DNA of 64,000 bases from Clostridiales bacterium. Its GTDB lineage: Bacteria; Bacillota; Clostridia; Peptostreptococcales; Acidaminobacteraceae. Where the stretch lies: NCBI GenBank assembly GCA_016342415.1, contig JAEIOD010000001.1:186001-250000 (forward strand), written 5' to 3'. The position numbers and the translations under genes are program-made. This document shows, in pieces, positions 25,691 through 35,143 of the stretch. Below the pieces are notes generated by a model. That model ran no database searches. It was given only the letters and a program-made list of their open reading frames with translations, and was not told the origin of the DNA. Position 1 is the first letter of the stretch, and each line of letters starts with the position of its first letter.

Positions 25691-26797
25691 CTATTGATTG
25701 ACATACTCAAGTATTGCTGATTTCGACATCTTACTTAAGCCCATCTTCTCAAGTGTTCGACCTTCTTTAAAATAATCTACATCATTATATACTGAAGCAA
25801 TTCTTATACACGATTCAATAATCGGAACTTCCAATTCGAGTAACTTGGAAAACTCATAAACAGGTACCAGTATATTAGGGACATCCTCAGTTATATATCT
25901 ACTTTTTGAAGAGTCTGGTGCCGAATGAATCTTACCATGTGTCACAGATGTTTTATTGAATTCATAAACTGTTTTAGCATCTGTATTATACAAGGCATTC
26001 ATCATATCCAGTTCTGCTTTTAACTCAAATCCCAAACCAGATCCTACAATTAACCTCTCACTTTCCATTTTTACAGAAGCTTTGTCTGTTGAAGGAGATA
26101 CACAATCACAGTAATAATTAAATTGACCCGAAAAATTCTCTAATAAACCAATATTGAGTGTCGTGATTAGTGGATGTCCTCCAAAGTTGATGTTTTCAAG
26201 ACCTGCTTCTATCACATTATCAAGAGGCTTGACTTCAATTGGAAAGAACTCATTTATCATTTCTAAACTTTCTACTTCTTTACTCTTAGGAAAAACACCT
26301 GCGTAAATAAACTCTTTAATACCCATTATGCCAACAGAACCTGGCTCTGACAACCGACAAGCCCATGGGATTGTCATGGCATCTACATATGTTAAATTTA
26401 GATGATGATAACCCATACTTCTCTTCTTATTCTCTAAAACCAAACTTGCATAATTGCCGGGTAATGAAAATATTGTATGATCATTTCTTAAATGAGGTAG
26501 CATCAAATCAAATAATATTTCCTGAGCAAAAGAAGGCACAATCACGACTAATATTTCTGAATAATTTAAAGCTTCAGACATAGATGTTGTCACCTTATCA
26601 ATGGTCTGATAACCAGATAAAATAAGTTCTACGTCATTGATTGTGTCAACCGCCTTTATACCACCATTTTTTTTTATCGCCTTTATTTGAGTGTCGAATG
26701 CTTCTTGATCATATAGACAGATATCATGTCCTAACTTAGAAAAATGATAAGCTGCTGTCACACCACCGTTTCCTGCACCAATAACTGTTATCTTCAT
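25691..26797 (-). CDS. Opine (octopine/nopaline) dehydrogenase family enzyme
   Basis: A 368-residue NAD(P)-dependent enzyme. The Rossmann start is KITVIGAGNGGVTAAYHFSKLGH; the C-terminal helical domain has the family NINFGGHPLITTLNIGLLE and the His of VTHGKIHSAPDS. Opine dehydrogenases join or split an amino acid and a 2-oxo acid through a secondary amine. Start has GGAGATG just upstream. It lies 15 bp after the transporter and 17 bp before the regulator. With an importer-like protein and an activator, breakdown of an opine-like or N-substituted amino acid is likely; the direction is inferred. Confidence 0.88.
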   Translation of the reverse strand: MKITVIGAGNGGVTAAYHFSKLGHDICLYDQEAFDTQIKAIKKNGGIKAVDTINDVELILSGYQTIDKVTTSMSEALNYSEILVVIVPSFAQEILFDLMLPHLRNDHTIFSLPGNYASLVLENKKRSMGYHHLNLTYVDAMTIPWACRLSEPGSVGIMGIKEFIYAGVFPKSKEVESLEMINEFFPIEVKPLDNVIEAGLENINFGGHPLITTLNIGLLENFSGQFNYYCDCVSPSTDKASVKMESERLIVGSGLGFELKAELDMMNALYNTDAKTVYEFNKTSVTHGKIHSAPDSSKSRYITEDVPNILVPVYEFSKLLELEVPIIESCIRIASVYNDVDYFKEGRTLEKMGLSKMSKSAILEYVNQ

Positions 26798-26812
26798 CTA
26801 AACATCTCCTTT

Positions 26813-28204
26813 TTAATACACACTAAAGATGTTAGTAAATAGCACGATTAAAGGCAATGCTATTATTGTTTTCTGAAGAAATAAAACTGCTAGGTGTTTA
26901 ATATTTACAGGAATTTTCGATCCAACTAAAACGGCTCCCATTTCAGATAGGTAAATGATTTGAACCAAAGATAAAATACCAATAATAAAACGTGTTTTAG
27001 CCGATACGATAGAACTTGCTACTATAGCAGGTAAAAACATATCTGCAAATCCAATAATAGTTGCCGGAGCTGCTTCAAAGGCTTCAGCTACACCTAATAA
27101 CTGTAGGTAATAACCCATAGGATATGATATCCATCTAAAGATCGGAGTATATTCTGATAATACCAATGAAACAACTGCAATTGTCAATATAGTCGGAGCT
27201 AAAGATAAAAACAGATCGATGTATGATTTAGTACCACCAATAAGAACATCTTTGACACTACCGCCGCTTCTTGCTTGTATAACTGATTTTCTAAATGCCC
27301 AAGCGTATTTGTTAATGCCTTTTGGTGCTATTTCATCTGTTTGATAAGGTTGACCATTATATGTTGAATCATCAAATGTTGAAAGCGGCGGTATTCTTAC
27401 CATTATGACAGTCGATATGATTCCAACCAATACTAAGATGCCATAGAAAATCATAAACTTCTCACCCACACCCAATGTGTTGGCAATAACCAAACAGAAT
27501 GGCAGTGATACAGCAGAGAACATCGTTGATATGACAACCGCTTCTCTAGCATTATAATGAGCAGAAACATATTGACGTATCGTAATTAAGATACCGGTAC
27601 TGTTACCACCAATCCACGACGTCACCAAGTCAACTGTACTTCTACCTGGTAATCTAAATAAAGGATATGTAAATCCTCTAAAAATTGTACCTGTCAAATC
27701 CATAATTCCGTAATCAGAAATTAAAGGAATGGCATAACATGTAATAAAGAATGTTACAAATATTGTGAACATTAAATCCATAGCTAAAAAACCTGTATTA
27801 CCGTTTGCAACCATTTCAAATAATGTACCTTCAGGTTGCAGAACCAATACGATTGTAAATCCAATCGCCAATGTTCTTATAATGAGTCCAATAATACCAA
27901 CTTCAAATATGCCTGACCAAAACTTGCTTTCTTTTATAACTTTAAATTTAAACAACTTGTGCCCAAGTGTTACAAATGACGACAATAACACCACACCGTA
28001 TATAACATTCATACCAAAAGGTTTGAATAAATTTTTAAAGAAATCGATTAAATATCCTAATGGAATATTTACCGCACCATCTTTAATAATAGGAAAAAGA
28101 AAAAGAAATACTCCAATGACCGATGGAATTAAAAACTTTAAATAATCTTTAGATTTTAATTTTTCTTCTCCTATTTTTTCTTCTTGCATTATTACCTTCT
28201 CCAT
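26813..28204 (-). CDS. YjiH-type nucleoside-recognition/gate membrane transporter
   Basis: A 463-residue integral membrane protein with about 11 hydrophobic segments, matching the YjiH/COG3314 group with a 'gate' domain seen in nucleoside and spore-maturation proteins. A small cytoplasmic loop (STFDDSTYNGQPYQTDEIAPKG) sits in the middle. Two starts are possible (28204 and 28189), both with purine-rich sites; I keep the longer. First gene of the operon behind the sigma-54 promoter. The neighbouring opine dehydrogenase suggests transport of an amino-acid-like compound; the substrate is not proven for this family. Confidence 0.82.
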   Translation of the reverse strand: MEKVIMQEEKIGEEKLKSKDYLKFLIPSVIGVFLFLFPIIKDGAVNIPLGYLIDFFKNLFKPFGMNVIYGVVLLSSFVTLGHKLFKFKVIKESKFWSGIFEVGIIGLIIRTLAIGFTIVLVLQPEGTLFEMVANGNTGFLAMDLMFTIFVTFFITCYAIPLISDYGIMDLTGTIFRGFTYPLFRLPGRSTVDLVTSWIGGNSTGILITIRQYVSAHYNAREAVVISTMFSAVSLPFCLVIANTLGVGEKFMIFYGILVLVGIISTVIMVRIPPLSTFDDSTYNGQPYQTDEIAPKGINKYAWAFRKSVIQARSGGSVKDVLIGGTKSYIDLFLSLAPTILTIAVVSLVLSEYTPIFRWISYPMGYYLQLLGVAEAFEAAPATIIGFADMFLPAIVASSIVSAKTRFIIGILSLVQIIYLSEMGAVLVGSKIPVNIKHLAVLFLQKTIIALPLIVLFTNIFSVY

Positions 28205-28268
28205 TAATAATCCTCCTCATATTAGTTAAACAGTTACCGCGGTCTTTCACATATGTATCTTCATATAT

Positions 28269-28284
28269 TGCAATAAGCATGCCA
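28269..28284 (-). promoter_or_regulatory. Sigma-54 (-24/-12) promoter of the opine operon
   Basis: On the minus strand: TGGCATGCTTATTGCA, a full match to the RpoN consensus. The expected start is near 28258, about 54 nt before the transporter ATG. It differs from the fabG operon site by one base. Confidence 0.88.
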
Positions 28285-28351
28285 ACTCACTATGGGGCGT
28301 TTCCTCAAATTTTTAAATGTTTCTTTGATAATTTTTCTCATATTAAGAATT

Positions 28352-28368
28352 TTCTCGCAATTTGAGAA
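28352..28368. promoter_or_regulatory. Probable upstream activator site
   Basis: Inverted repeat TTCTC-N7-GAGAA, 68 bp upstream of the -24 element, the usual place for an enhancer. A related half-matched copy (TTCTCATATTAAGAA) lies about 17 bp closer to the promoter. The likely binder is the Fis-type domain of the operon's own activator. Confidence 0.55.
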
Positions 28369-28458
28369 TTAATCTAATTATATCAGTTAATTTAAATCAT
28401 GAACAGATGTAATATATTATTTTACATTATGTTGTCAAACCTATTTTTCTGCAAAAGA

Positions 28459-28486
28459 AAACCAGCTTCGAATAAAAAACTGGTTT
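28459..28486 (-). terminator. Terminator after the beta-helix gene
   Basis: AAACCAG and CTGGTTT arms with a 14-nt loop, then TTTCTTTTG on the minus strand. Moderate strength. Confidence 0.55.
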
Positions 28487-28508
28487 CTAGATATCATAAT
28501 ATTGTCTT

Positions 28509-30731
28509 TTACAACAAGTTCTCCAATAACTTCAATTGGGCATTTAAAGCATCTTGATCATTTTCAGTACGTTTGCTCACCAGTTGATCCAAGACCATTT
28601 TATAATTGTTCAATACCATTACAATACGTTCTTCGGTTTGTGCATCGGTTTCATCTGCCATAGTTGTATATATTTTGAGCATTTCAACTGTTTCATTTGA
28701 TTTGACAATGAATCGGTAAATATCATTTGAATCCTTGTCTTCAAACAGCTCAATTTCAAAACCTTTAATAATTAACGAAAGAGATTCTTTTATTTTCAAG
28801 CTAACCATCTTATCACGAATACTCACTAAAGCATCTCGAATCTTGAAGAACTCAGATTTCATCACATCATCTATATTCATTTCTGACAGATTCTGTTTTG
28901 AATCAATTTGATAAGAAAGCGCTGACAACAATGACCCGTCTGGATATAAGACCTCCTCTGATACTGATTCTGTCTCAAACCATTTTACTTTCCTAATACC
29001 TTCTAGAGGTTTGTTATTATAGATATTTATAGCAGAGTTTCTTTCATAAGCTGCAATGTTTAAATAATCCATTATTTCTTTTTTTTCATGTCTTGGTTTA
29101 CCTGTCAACATGACATTATGACTAACCGTTAAACAGCCTCCAGCTTTGATACTCACTTCATTATGATAAGATTTACCTAAACTATAATAACCTTTATCAA
29201 AGTGATTACCATGGATTACAATTTCATCTGAACCTCGAATACTGATTCTACTGTCTGAAAGCTCATTATGAGACAAACTACACATTTGAGCACTTCTAAG
29301 TTCAATTTTTTGATTGGAATTATCTAAATAGTTTCCTGCCACTTTTATACTACTTGTTGACTTGCCACCGAGTATTACTACAGCATCTTTATTTTCTGCA
29401 AAATAGTTTTCTGTTACATAACATGCCTTTAAGTTTCTATCATCTATATAAATACCTTTATCATTACGAAGAAAGACATTCTTGGAAATATTAACCTCTG
29501 TCTTTAAATACTTTTTTTGCATCGTAGATGCAATGTTAATCGCCCTTTTTCTACAAGACAGAAACTCGTTCTTTAATATTGAGATTTCAAGATTATCCCC
29601 TGCATTAAGCAAAGTGATACCATGATCTGCGCTTGTAATTTTATTTTGTTCAAATACCAGTTTGTCAATTGTACTGAGTTTAATAGCCTCACTATCATTA
29701 CTACCATTTACTATATGATTTTTCTTAAAATCAACATGATGTATCGCATCAATCATAACATGCATTAAAAACCGATTGTCCGTAGCCATTATTTGTTTCA
29801 ACTCAGTTACCGCCATTGAAAGCAAAACATTTTCCCTAAGTACCAATTCAGAACATTTACTCATAAACAGATGACCAGTTTGAAGTTGATTGCCTTCTAA
29901 CACCAGTAAGCCTTGTAAATGATCTAATGTTATTTTCGATTTGATATCTTTGCTACAACGAATTTCATTGTTTGTAATCAATATTTTTCTATTAATCGAC
30001 AAGCTGTTCGATACAGTGATGTATAGTTCACGTTCAGCCAAAATAGTATTGTTTGAGAGACTAAAATAGTCACCGTGTTCCAGTCCGTCAACCAAAATAA
30101 ATGTCGGTTTACTCAATCCCTGTTCCTGAGTTGCATTGATTGTATTGTTATCAAAGGAAAACTGAGTTGTTTTGGTTGAACGAATAAGATTCATACACGA
30201 TAAAATTCTGTTATCAACAACAGTAACATGTTTCATACCATGCGTCTCAAGTGACATTTTACCATTTTTAAACTCTAATTCATTGTGTTTCAATTCTAAT
30301 ATTTCACCATTTATGATTTTAATGAAGTCCGTTTGGGTATTAACTTTAGAGTCTTCAAGTATGAAACTGCCAGCTTCAACCCAAATGCAAGAAAACAGAT
30401 CACGTTTTTGTATAGCTGACTTAAATGTACACGCTTTACATATGAGCTTACTACCATAGACTTGTATTGCAGCATCATAATGATGAGATAATATATCAAA
30501 AGTCACCTGTTCAAAGCGTACTTCTACAGTACCTTTGATTTTTATCTGATTGGTATGTAGTCTAATAATTGAATCTGATTGTCCTACAAATGTTAAAGGT
30601 TTACTGATAACCAATCCTTCAGTATAAATTTCAGAATCCAAAATGATGGTGGCATAATCTTTAGCTTTATCTATGGCTTCTTGGATACTTGAAAAATCAC
30701 TCGAAGACATAGTCAATTTATTTTCATTCAT
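28509..30731 (-). CDS. Parallel beta-helix protein with XpaC-like C-terminus
   Basis: A 740-residue protein without a signal peptide, so probably cytoplasmic. Residues about 10-590 are regular 20-25-residue rungs of a right-handed beta-helix (NNTINATQEQG, NNTILAERELYI, HNVMLTGKP and similar), the pectate-lyase/NosD type. The last 120 residues are helical (SEFFKIRDALVSIRDKMVSLK to DALNAQLKLLENLL) and resemble the C-terminal part of XpaC, the '5-bromo-4-chloroindolyl phosphate hydrolysis' family, which is commonly encoded beside TelA. TelA is indeed the next gene, divergent. The XpaC relation is my reading and should be tested. No catalytic residues are assigned. Confidence 0.75.
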   Translation of the reverse strand: MNENKLTMSSSDFSSIQEAIDKAKDYATIILDSEIYTEGLVISKPLTFVGQSDSIIRLHTNQIKIKGTVEVRFEQVTFDILSHHYDAAIQVYGSKLICKACTFKSAIQKRDLFSCIWVEAGSFILEDSKVNTQTDFIKIINGEILELKHNELEFKNGKMSLETHGMKHVTVVDNRILSCMNLIRSTKTTQFSFDNNTINATQEQGLSKPTFILVDGLEHGDYFSLSNNTILAERELYITVSNSLSINRKILITNNEIRCSKDIKSKITLDHLQGLLVLEGNQLQTGHLFMSKCSELVLRENVLLSMAVTELKQIMATDNRFLMHVMIDAIHHVDFKKNHIVNGSNDSEAIKLSTIDKLVFEQNKITSADHGITLLNAGDNLEISILKNEFLSCRKRAINIASTMQKKYLKTEVNISKNVFLRNDKGIYIDDRNLKACYVTENYFAENKDAVVILGGKSTSSIKVAGNYLDNSNQKIELRSAQMCSLSHNELSDSRISIRGSDEIVIHGNHFDKGYYSLGKSYHNEVSIKAGGCLTVSHNVMLTGKPRHEKKEIMDYLNIAAYERNSAINIYNNKPLEGIRKVKWFETESVSEEVLYPDGSLLSALSYQIDSKQNLSEMNIDDVMKSEFFKIRDALVSIRDKMVSLKIKESLSLIIKGFEIELFEDKDSNDIYRFIVKSNETVEMLKIYTTMADETDAQTEERIVMVLNNYKMVLDQLVSKRTENDQDALNAQLKLLENLL

Positions 30732-30981
30732 AATTAGCTCCTCTGTATTAATTCCATCATATCAAGTTTTATATACAAACTCAAATTTATGTGCCCAATG
30801 CTAATTAGCTTGAAAGTTCAACTGAAAAACCGACGTAACCGTTGCGTTTACATCCACTTAAAGGATCCACTTTCTATTATTTTTTCGTTTGTTGGAATTA
30901 TTTAATCTAATTCTAAGAAAGCCTTAATATATTTATTCTATAATATTACTATAAACTTCTATGATCAAAAAGGAGACGGAT

Positions 30982-32061
30982 ATGAATAATCAACCACCAA
31001 TTATAACTATGAAGGAAAACGACCATTTAAATCGACAATTAGAGAGACTAGATTCTGAATCGATGGATAGAGTGAATCAAATCATTTCTGAGATAAACGA
31101 AAATGATCCACAGAATGTAATCCAGTTCGGTATCCAAGCTCAGACTAAAATATCTGAATTTGCTGATACGGTTATTTCCGAATATAAGAATAAGGATACC
31201 GGATATGTTGGAGAAATCGTCAAACAGTTGATGGTTCAAGTTCGAAACGTCAATATGGACGAACTCTCAGAACCAAAGAAAAAAGGTTTGTTTACCAAAG
31301 GTAAAAATAAAGTACAGAGTTTTGTAGCCAACTTTGAAGGTGTATCTTCTCAAATTGATAAAATCATAAGAGATATGGAAGATGCCAGATTAAAATTATT
31401 AAAAGACATTGCCATGTTAGATGTATTATATGACAAGAACAAATCTTATATAAAAGAACTGGATATGTATATTATTGCTGGAAATCTTAAACTTCAGGAT
31501 TTGGATCAAAAGGTCATCCCTACTTTAAAACAAGAAGTTATGTTGACAGATGACTTGTTTGAGGCTCAATCTCTTCAAGAAACCATTGAATTTAGAAATC
31601 AATTCGACAAGAAGATTCATGATCTGAAACTGACAAGACAAATCAGTATCCAAGCATTACCTCAAGTACGTTTGATCTCAATAACCAATCAGGAGCTTGT
31701 GAACAGTATTCAATCCTCTGTAATCAACACCATTCCCCTTTGGAAAAACGCTGTTGTAAATGCTGTCACGTTGACCAGACAGAAAAAAGCATTAGAAATG
31801 CAAAAAAGCGTTAACGATATGACCAACGAATTATTACTTCAAAACTCAAGAATCTTGAAAGAAAATACCATCAGTGCTGCTCAAGAAGTGCAAAGAGGTA
31901 TTGTTGATATAGAAACTATTAAACAAGTCAATGCAGATTTAATCTCAACCATTGAAAGTGTACAAAAAATTTGTTTTGAAGGTCAAGAAAAAAGACGTGT
32001 TGCTGAAGTTGAATTAATTGAGATGGAAAAACAACTCAAACAAACGATATTGTCTAACTAG
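30982..32061 (+). CDS. telA: TelA-like toxic anion resistance protein
   Basis: A 359-residue soluble, mostly helical protein of the TelA/KlaA family linked to tellurite resistance and to the Ter-type stress response. Typical segments are IVKQLMVQVRNVNMDEL, the TKGKNKVQSFVANFEGVSSQIDKI stretch, and LTRQISIQALPQVRLIS. The ATG at 30982 follows AAGGAG; a start at 30961 would overlap that site. It is divergent from the beta-helix/XpaC-like gene, with 250 bp between them that must hold both promoters. The molecular activity of TelA is unknown; it is thought to act near the membrane with XpaC. Confidence 0.9.
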   Translation: MNNQPPIITMKENDHLNRQLERLDSESMDRVNQIISEINENDPQNVIQFGIQAQTKISEFADTVISEYKNKDTGYVGEIVKQLMVQVRNVNMDELSEPKKKGLFTKGKNKVQSFVANFEGVSSQIDKIIRDMEDARLKLLKDIAMLDVLYDKNKSYIKELDMYIIAGNLKLQDLDQKVIPTLKQEVMLTDDLFEAQSLQETIEFRNQFDKKIHDLKLTRQISIQALPQVRLISITNQELVNSIQSSVINTIPLWKNAVVNAVTLTRQKKALEMQKSVNDMTNELLLQNSRILKENTISAAQEVQRGIVDIETIKQVNADLISTIESVQKICFEGQEKRRVAEVELIEMEKQLKQTILSN

Positions 32062-32067
32062 AACTCA

Positions 32068-32089
32068 AGTGTGAATGCATATTCACACT
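32068..32089 (+). terminator. Terminator after telA
   Basis: AGTGTGAAT/ATTCACACT stem with a 4-nt loop and TTTTTATTT tail. Confidence 0.88.
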
Positions 32090-32221
32090 TTTTATTTATT
32101 TACTTTTGAACTGGAAATATCTAAAGTACCAATATATTAGTACACCCTTCTTTGTTTAACTGACTATTGTTTGTCACCTCTTTTTTTGTGGTATATATAA
32201 ATACGTTAGGTAGGTGTAATT

Positions 32222-33232
32222 ATGAGTAAAACAACTGAAGTATATTTAACTGAAGATGATAGAACACAAATTGTCAAAATAACGTCTGACAATAAACCTG
32301 AAGTCACGCAAGTCGTATTAGACAAATGGCAAAATCTCATCAATATGTTAGCAGAAATGATGTCAGTAAAAGCAGGCCTGATCAATAAGTTATCGGAAGA
32401 ACGTATTGAAATCTATTTAAAAAGTGATAATGTTGACAATCCTTATAGTATAGGATTGTCTGATTCAGTAGGCCAAGGTGCATATTGTGAGATGGTTATT
32501 GGGAAAAAACAAGCGTTTGAAATCCATAACGCCAAAACGAATCCTCTTTGGAAGAACAGTCCATATACTTTAATCAATATGATCTCATATTATGGACTAC
32601 CAATTCTTTGGCCCGATGGTGAAGTTTTTGGAACCCTATGTGTTTTAGATAATAAGGAAAACCATTTTTCCAACATGTTCAAAAGTATTTTTTCGGAGTT
32701 CAAATTATCAATTGAAAAGGATTTGGAACTGCTTCAAAAACATTGTGAAATTAAAATAATAGCCGAACAGGATGCTTTAACAAAAATATATAACAGAAAA
32801 AAAATACAAGCATCTCTCAAAAATGAATTTGATAGAAGCAAACGTTATAACAATGTCTTTTCTATCGTCTTATTGGATATAGATAATTTTAAGAAAATCA
32901 ACGAAACTTACGGCCATCATGTTGGAGATCAAATTTTAATATTGTTTTCATCACTCATCAAACAACATATTAGAAAAACAGATATCCTAGGTCGCTGGGG
33001 AAGTGATGAATTTCTTATTATTTGTCCAGGTACCAGTTATGAAGGGACTCGAAGTCTAATAACTAAAATGCGTGAAAATGTCATGTATGGTTTGATTCAA
33101 GTTGTGAGAGAAGCAAATTATTCATACGGAACGGTAACTTACAAAGGTAGCGATAAACAATTAGAGGATATAGTGAAAAGGGTTTATCTTGAACTTCATA
33201 CCAACAAAGTAAAAAACCGAGTTGAAGAATAA
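32222..33232 (+). CDS. GAF-GGDEF protein with GSDEF active-site variant
   Basis: A 336-residue cytoplasmic protein. Residues about 30-175 form a GAF-type sensor (ISYYGLPILWPDGEVFGTLCVLDN). Residues 180-335 are a GGDEF domain with the metal-binding LLDIDNFKKINETYGHHVGD and an active-site loop RWGSDEF, so the second Gly is Ser. The inhibitory I-site RxxD is present as RKTD five residues before. The intact I-site and metal Asp argue for a working or recently working diguanylate cyclase, but the G-to-S change may reduce activity or turn it into a c-di-GMP receptor. The stop codon lies inside the terminator hairpin. Confidence 0.85.
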   Translation: MSKTTEVYLTEDDRTQIVKITSDNKPEVTQVVLDKWQNLINMLAEMMSVKAGLINKLSEERIEIYLKSDNVDNPYSIGLSDSVGQGAYCEMVIGKKQAFEIHNAKTNPLWKNSPYTLINMISYYGLPILWPDGEVFGTLCVLDNKENHFSNMFKSIFSEFKLSIEKDLELLQKHCEIKIIAEQDALTKIYNRKKIQASLKNEFDRSKRYNNVFSIVLLDIDNFKKINETYGHHVGDQILILFSSLIKQHIRKTDILGRWGSDEFLIICPGTSYEGTRSLITKMRENVMYGLIQVVREANYSYGTVTYKGSDKQLEDIVKRVYLELHTNKVKNRVEE

Positions 33233-33240
33233 CTCGGTTT
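33214..33240. terminator. Terminator shared by convergent genes
   Basis: A 10-bp perfect stem AAACCGAGTT/AACTCGGTTT with a 7-nt loop and TATTTTT on the right. It contains the stop codon of the GGDEF gene and touches that of the M20 gene. Confidence 0.85.
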
Positions 33241-34399
33241 ATTTTTCGGTCTTATTATATTCTTGTTTTATTGCCTGTAACAACTCTTGATCGTTAATTA
33301 TATCTATACCGGTTTGAGTCAGTGCTCCAATAACAGCCTTCATTTTTTGTAAGGCATACGGTGTTAAAGTTGCTTCAGCGAAAGCTCTAGTATGAGCAGG
33401 AATATCAGTTTCTGTGATAGAAAACATCGGATGAATCGTTGGACACACTTGACTCACATTACCGGCATCCAAAGATCCCAAATTTGATTTTCTTTCTTCG
33501 ACAGGTCCCATGCCAAATAAGTCAAAATTCTTTTCTATTATATTATTGAAGTTATTGTTTTTTACAAAGTTATCATAACTTTTTTCATAATTTCTGATAG
33601 TCAGTGTAGCACCAGTTGCCATAGCCGCTCCCCTTGCGCAGTTCTTGACTTTCTCAATCACTTCCTTTAAGTAAGTTTTAGTAGTTGCTCTAATATAAAA
33701 TTGAGCCACTGCTCTTTCAGGTACAATATTTGCTGCGACACCACCTTCTTTGATGATGCCGTGAATGCGTGTTGATGAAGTTATATGCTCACGCAAAGCA
33801 TTGATATTGTTAAAAGTACCAATGACAGCATCTAATGCATTAATGCCTTTTTCAGGCATTGCCGCAGCATGCGCTGCTTTACCGATAAACTCAAACTCTA
33901 TGGCTTCCATCGCCAAGGATTCTATAGAAATCGAAGTTTTACTTGATGGATGAGCCATCATGGCAACATCAACATCAGCAAAAACACCTTGTTCAGCCAT
34001 ATCAACTTTTGCACCATCTGTCTCTTCTGCTGGTGTTCCTAAAACAATCACCTTCCCACCTAAAGTTTCCATATATGATTTCAAAACAATACCAACACCC
34101 GTACTTACTGAACCAATCATATTATGACCACATCCATGACCTATATCCGGTAAAGCGTCATATTCTGCCATAACTGCAATCGTAGGTCCTGCCTTTTTCG
34201 AATCATAAGTCGCTTTAAATGCAGTTTGAATACCAATAAACTGTTCTTCTACATCAAAACCATATTTTCTTAGAATATCCACATGTGCTTTGCATGCTTT
34301 TTCTTCTTTTAGTCCCAGTTCAGGATGTAAATATATATACTCATTAAGTTCAACTAATTCTGAAAAAATCTCTTCTATTCGTTGTTTAATTTCCATCAT
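33239..34399 (-). CDS. M20-family amidohydrolase
   Basis: A 386-residue metal-dependent hydrolase of the M20D/AbgB-like branch, which cleaves N-acyl or aminoacyl amide bonds. The metal site GHGCGHNM, the EE pair in GTPAEETDGAK and MAHPS are present, along with the dimerisation domain (FIGKAAHAAAMPEKGINALDA). Sequence resembles p-aminobenzoyl-glutamate hydrolase and amidohydrolases of N-acetyl amino acids. GGAGAG lies before the ATG. Single-gene unit. Confidence 0.88.
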   Translation of the reverse strand: MMEIKQRIEEIFSELVELNEYIYLHPELGLKEEKACKAHVDILRKYGFDVEEQFIGIQTAFKATYDSKKAGPTIAVMAEYDALPDIGHGCGHNMIGSVSTGVGIVLKSYMETLGGKVIVLGTPAEETDGAKVDMAEQGVFADVDVAMMAHPSSKTSISIESLAMEAIEFEFIGKAAHAAAMPEKGINALDAVIGTFNNINALREHITSSTRIHGIIKEGGVAANIVPERAVAQFYIRATTKTYLKEVIEKVKNCARGAAMATGATLTIRNYEKSYDNFVKNNNFNNIIEKNFDLFGMGPVEERKSNLGSLDAGNVSQVCPTIHPMFSITETDIPAHTRAFAEATLTPYALQKMKAVIGALTQTGIDIINDQELLQAIKQEYNKTEK

Positions 34400-34581
34400 T
34401 TCACTCTCTCCTTAGTTCTTTCTCATTCAAGAATATCATATAGAACATATTAATGCATACAATTGATTGCATGATAAGTCATTTTAACAACATTAATTTT
34501 TTTACGATAAAAAAGGTCCCCAAATAAACCTTATAAATTGTATTGTATTAAAGCACAATATTTTAAATGAAAGGAGTCCTT

Positions 34582-34866
34582 ATGTATAACAAAGTAACTA
34601 GTGAAAACAAGTCGAATCTTTCTATTAATCATTCCAAATCAATGCAGATGAAAATAAAGATTGTTGAAAACTTTACATTGTGGCAATCCGTTAAAGATGA
34701 CGAAGAAATTCATATTGTTATCGAAGGACATCCTATTATTGATATGAGTGATAAAATTTTGGAACTTCATGAAGGCGATATATTGCAATTTCACAAGGAT
34801 GAATACTATAGATATTTTTCAAGTGGTAATTCTATCATCTATTGTTTTAATTCCAATAATTCATAA
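34582..34866 (+). CDS. Small cupin-like protein
   Basis: A 94-residue protein whose second half reads like a compact cupin barrel (EEIHIVIEGHPIIDM, ILELHEGDILQF, DEYYRYFSSG). Only one of the usual metal His residues is clear, so metal binding is uncertain. The ATG at 34582 follows AAAGGAG; the earlier ATG at 34567 would include this site. Alone on the plus strand between the M20 gene and hcp. Function unknown. Confidence 0.6.
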   Translation: MYNKVTSENKSNLSINHSKSMQMKIKIVENFTLWQSVKDDEEIHIVIEGHPIIDMSDKILELHEGDILQFHKDEYYRYFSSGNSIIYCFNSNNS

Positions 34867-34947
34867 AGTAAACTTCCTTTTTCCGATTTAAAATATAAAT
34901 TGAGCAACAATGAAGTAAGCTTATTCAGCTCAGCGTTCTTATCTTAA

Positions 34948-34987
34948 GGAAAAGAGCATCTGTTATTTTTTGCAGATGCTCTTTTCC
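34948..34987. repeat. Perfect 15-bp inverted repeat without a U tract
   Basis: GGAAAAGAGCATCTG (34948-34962) pairs fully with CAGATGCTCTTTTCC (34973-34987) around a T-rich 10-nt loop. Neither side ends in a run of U, so it is not a standard terminator, though it may still end the cupin transcript or protect its 3' end. Confidence 0.8.
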
Positions 34988-35143
34988 AAGTCTAATGACT
35001 AAAACTAATGAATCATAATGAACTTTCCCTCCCCTTGATGTCGCATTCCTGTACTGTAGTATTTCCTATCGAGACTTACTTCTTTAATCTCACTCTTCTT
35101 AAATGTATTGAGGATTCTCAGTTTTTTTGGAAATATCAAAGAA

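Noticed and set aside
28236..28245. CCGCGG-containing leader that recalls a T-box
   Set aside because: No stem I, specifier loop or T-box consensus (GGGTGGNACCGCG) is present, and the site lies downstream of a sigma-54 promoter.
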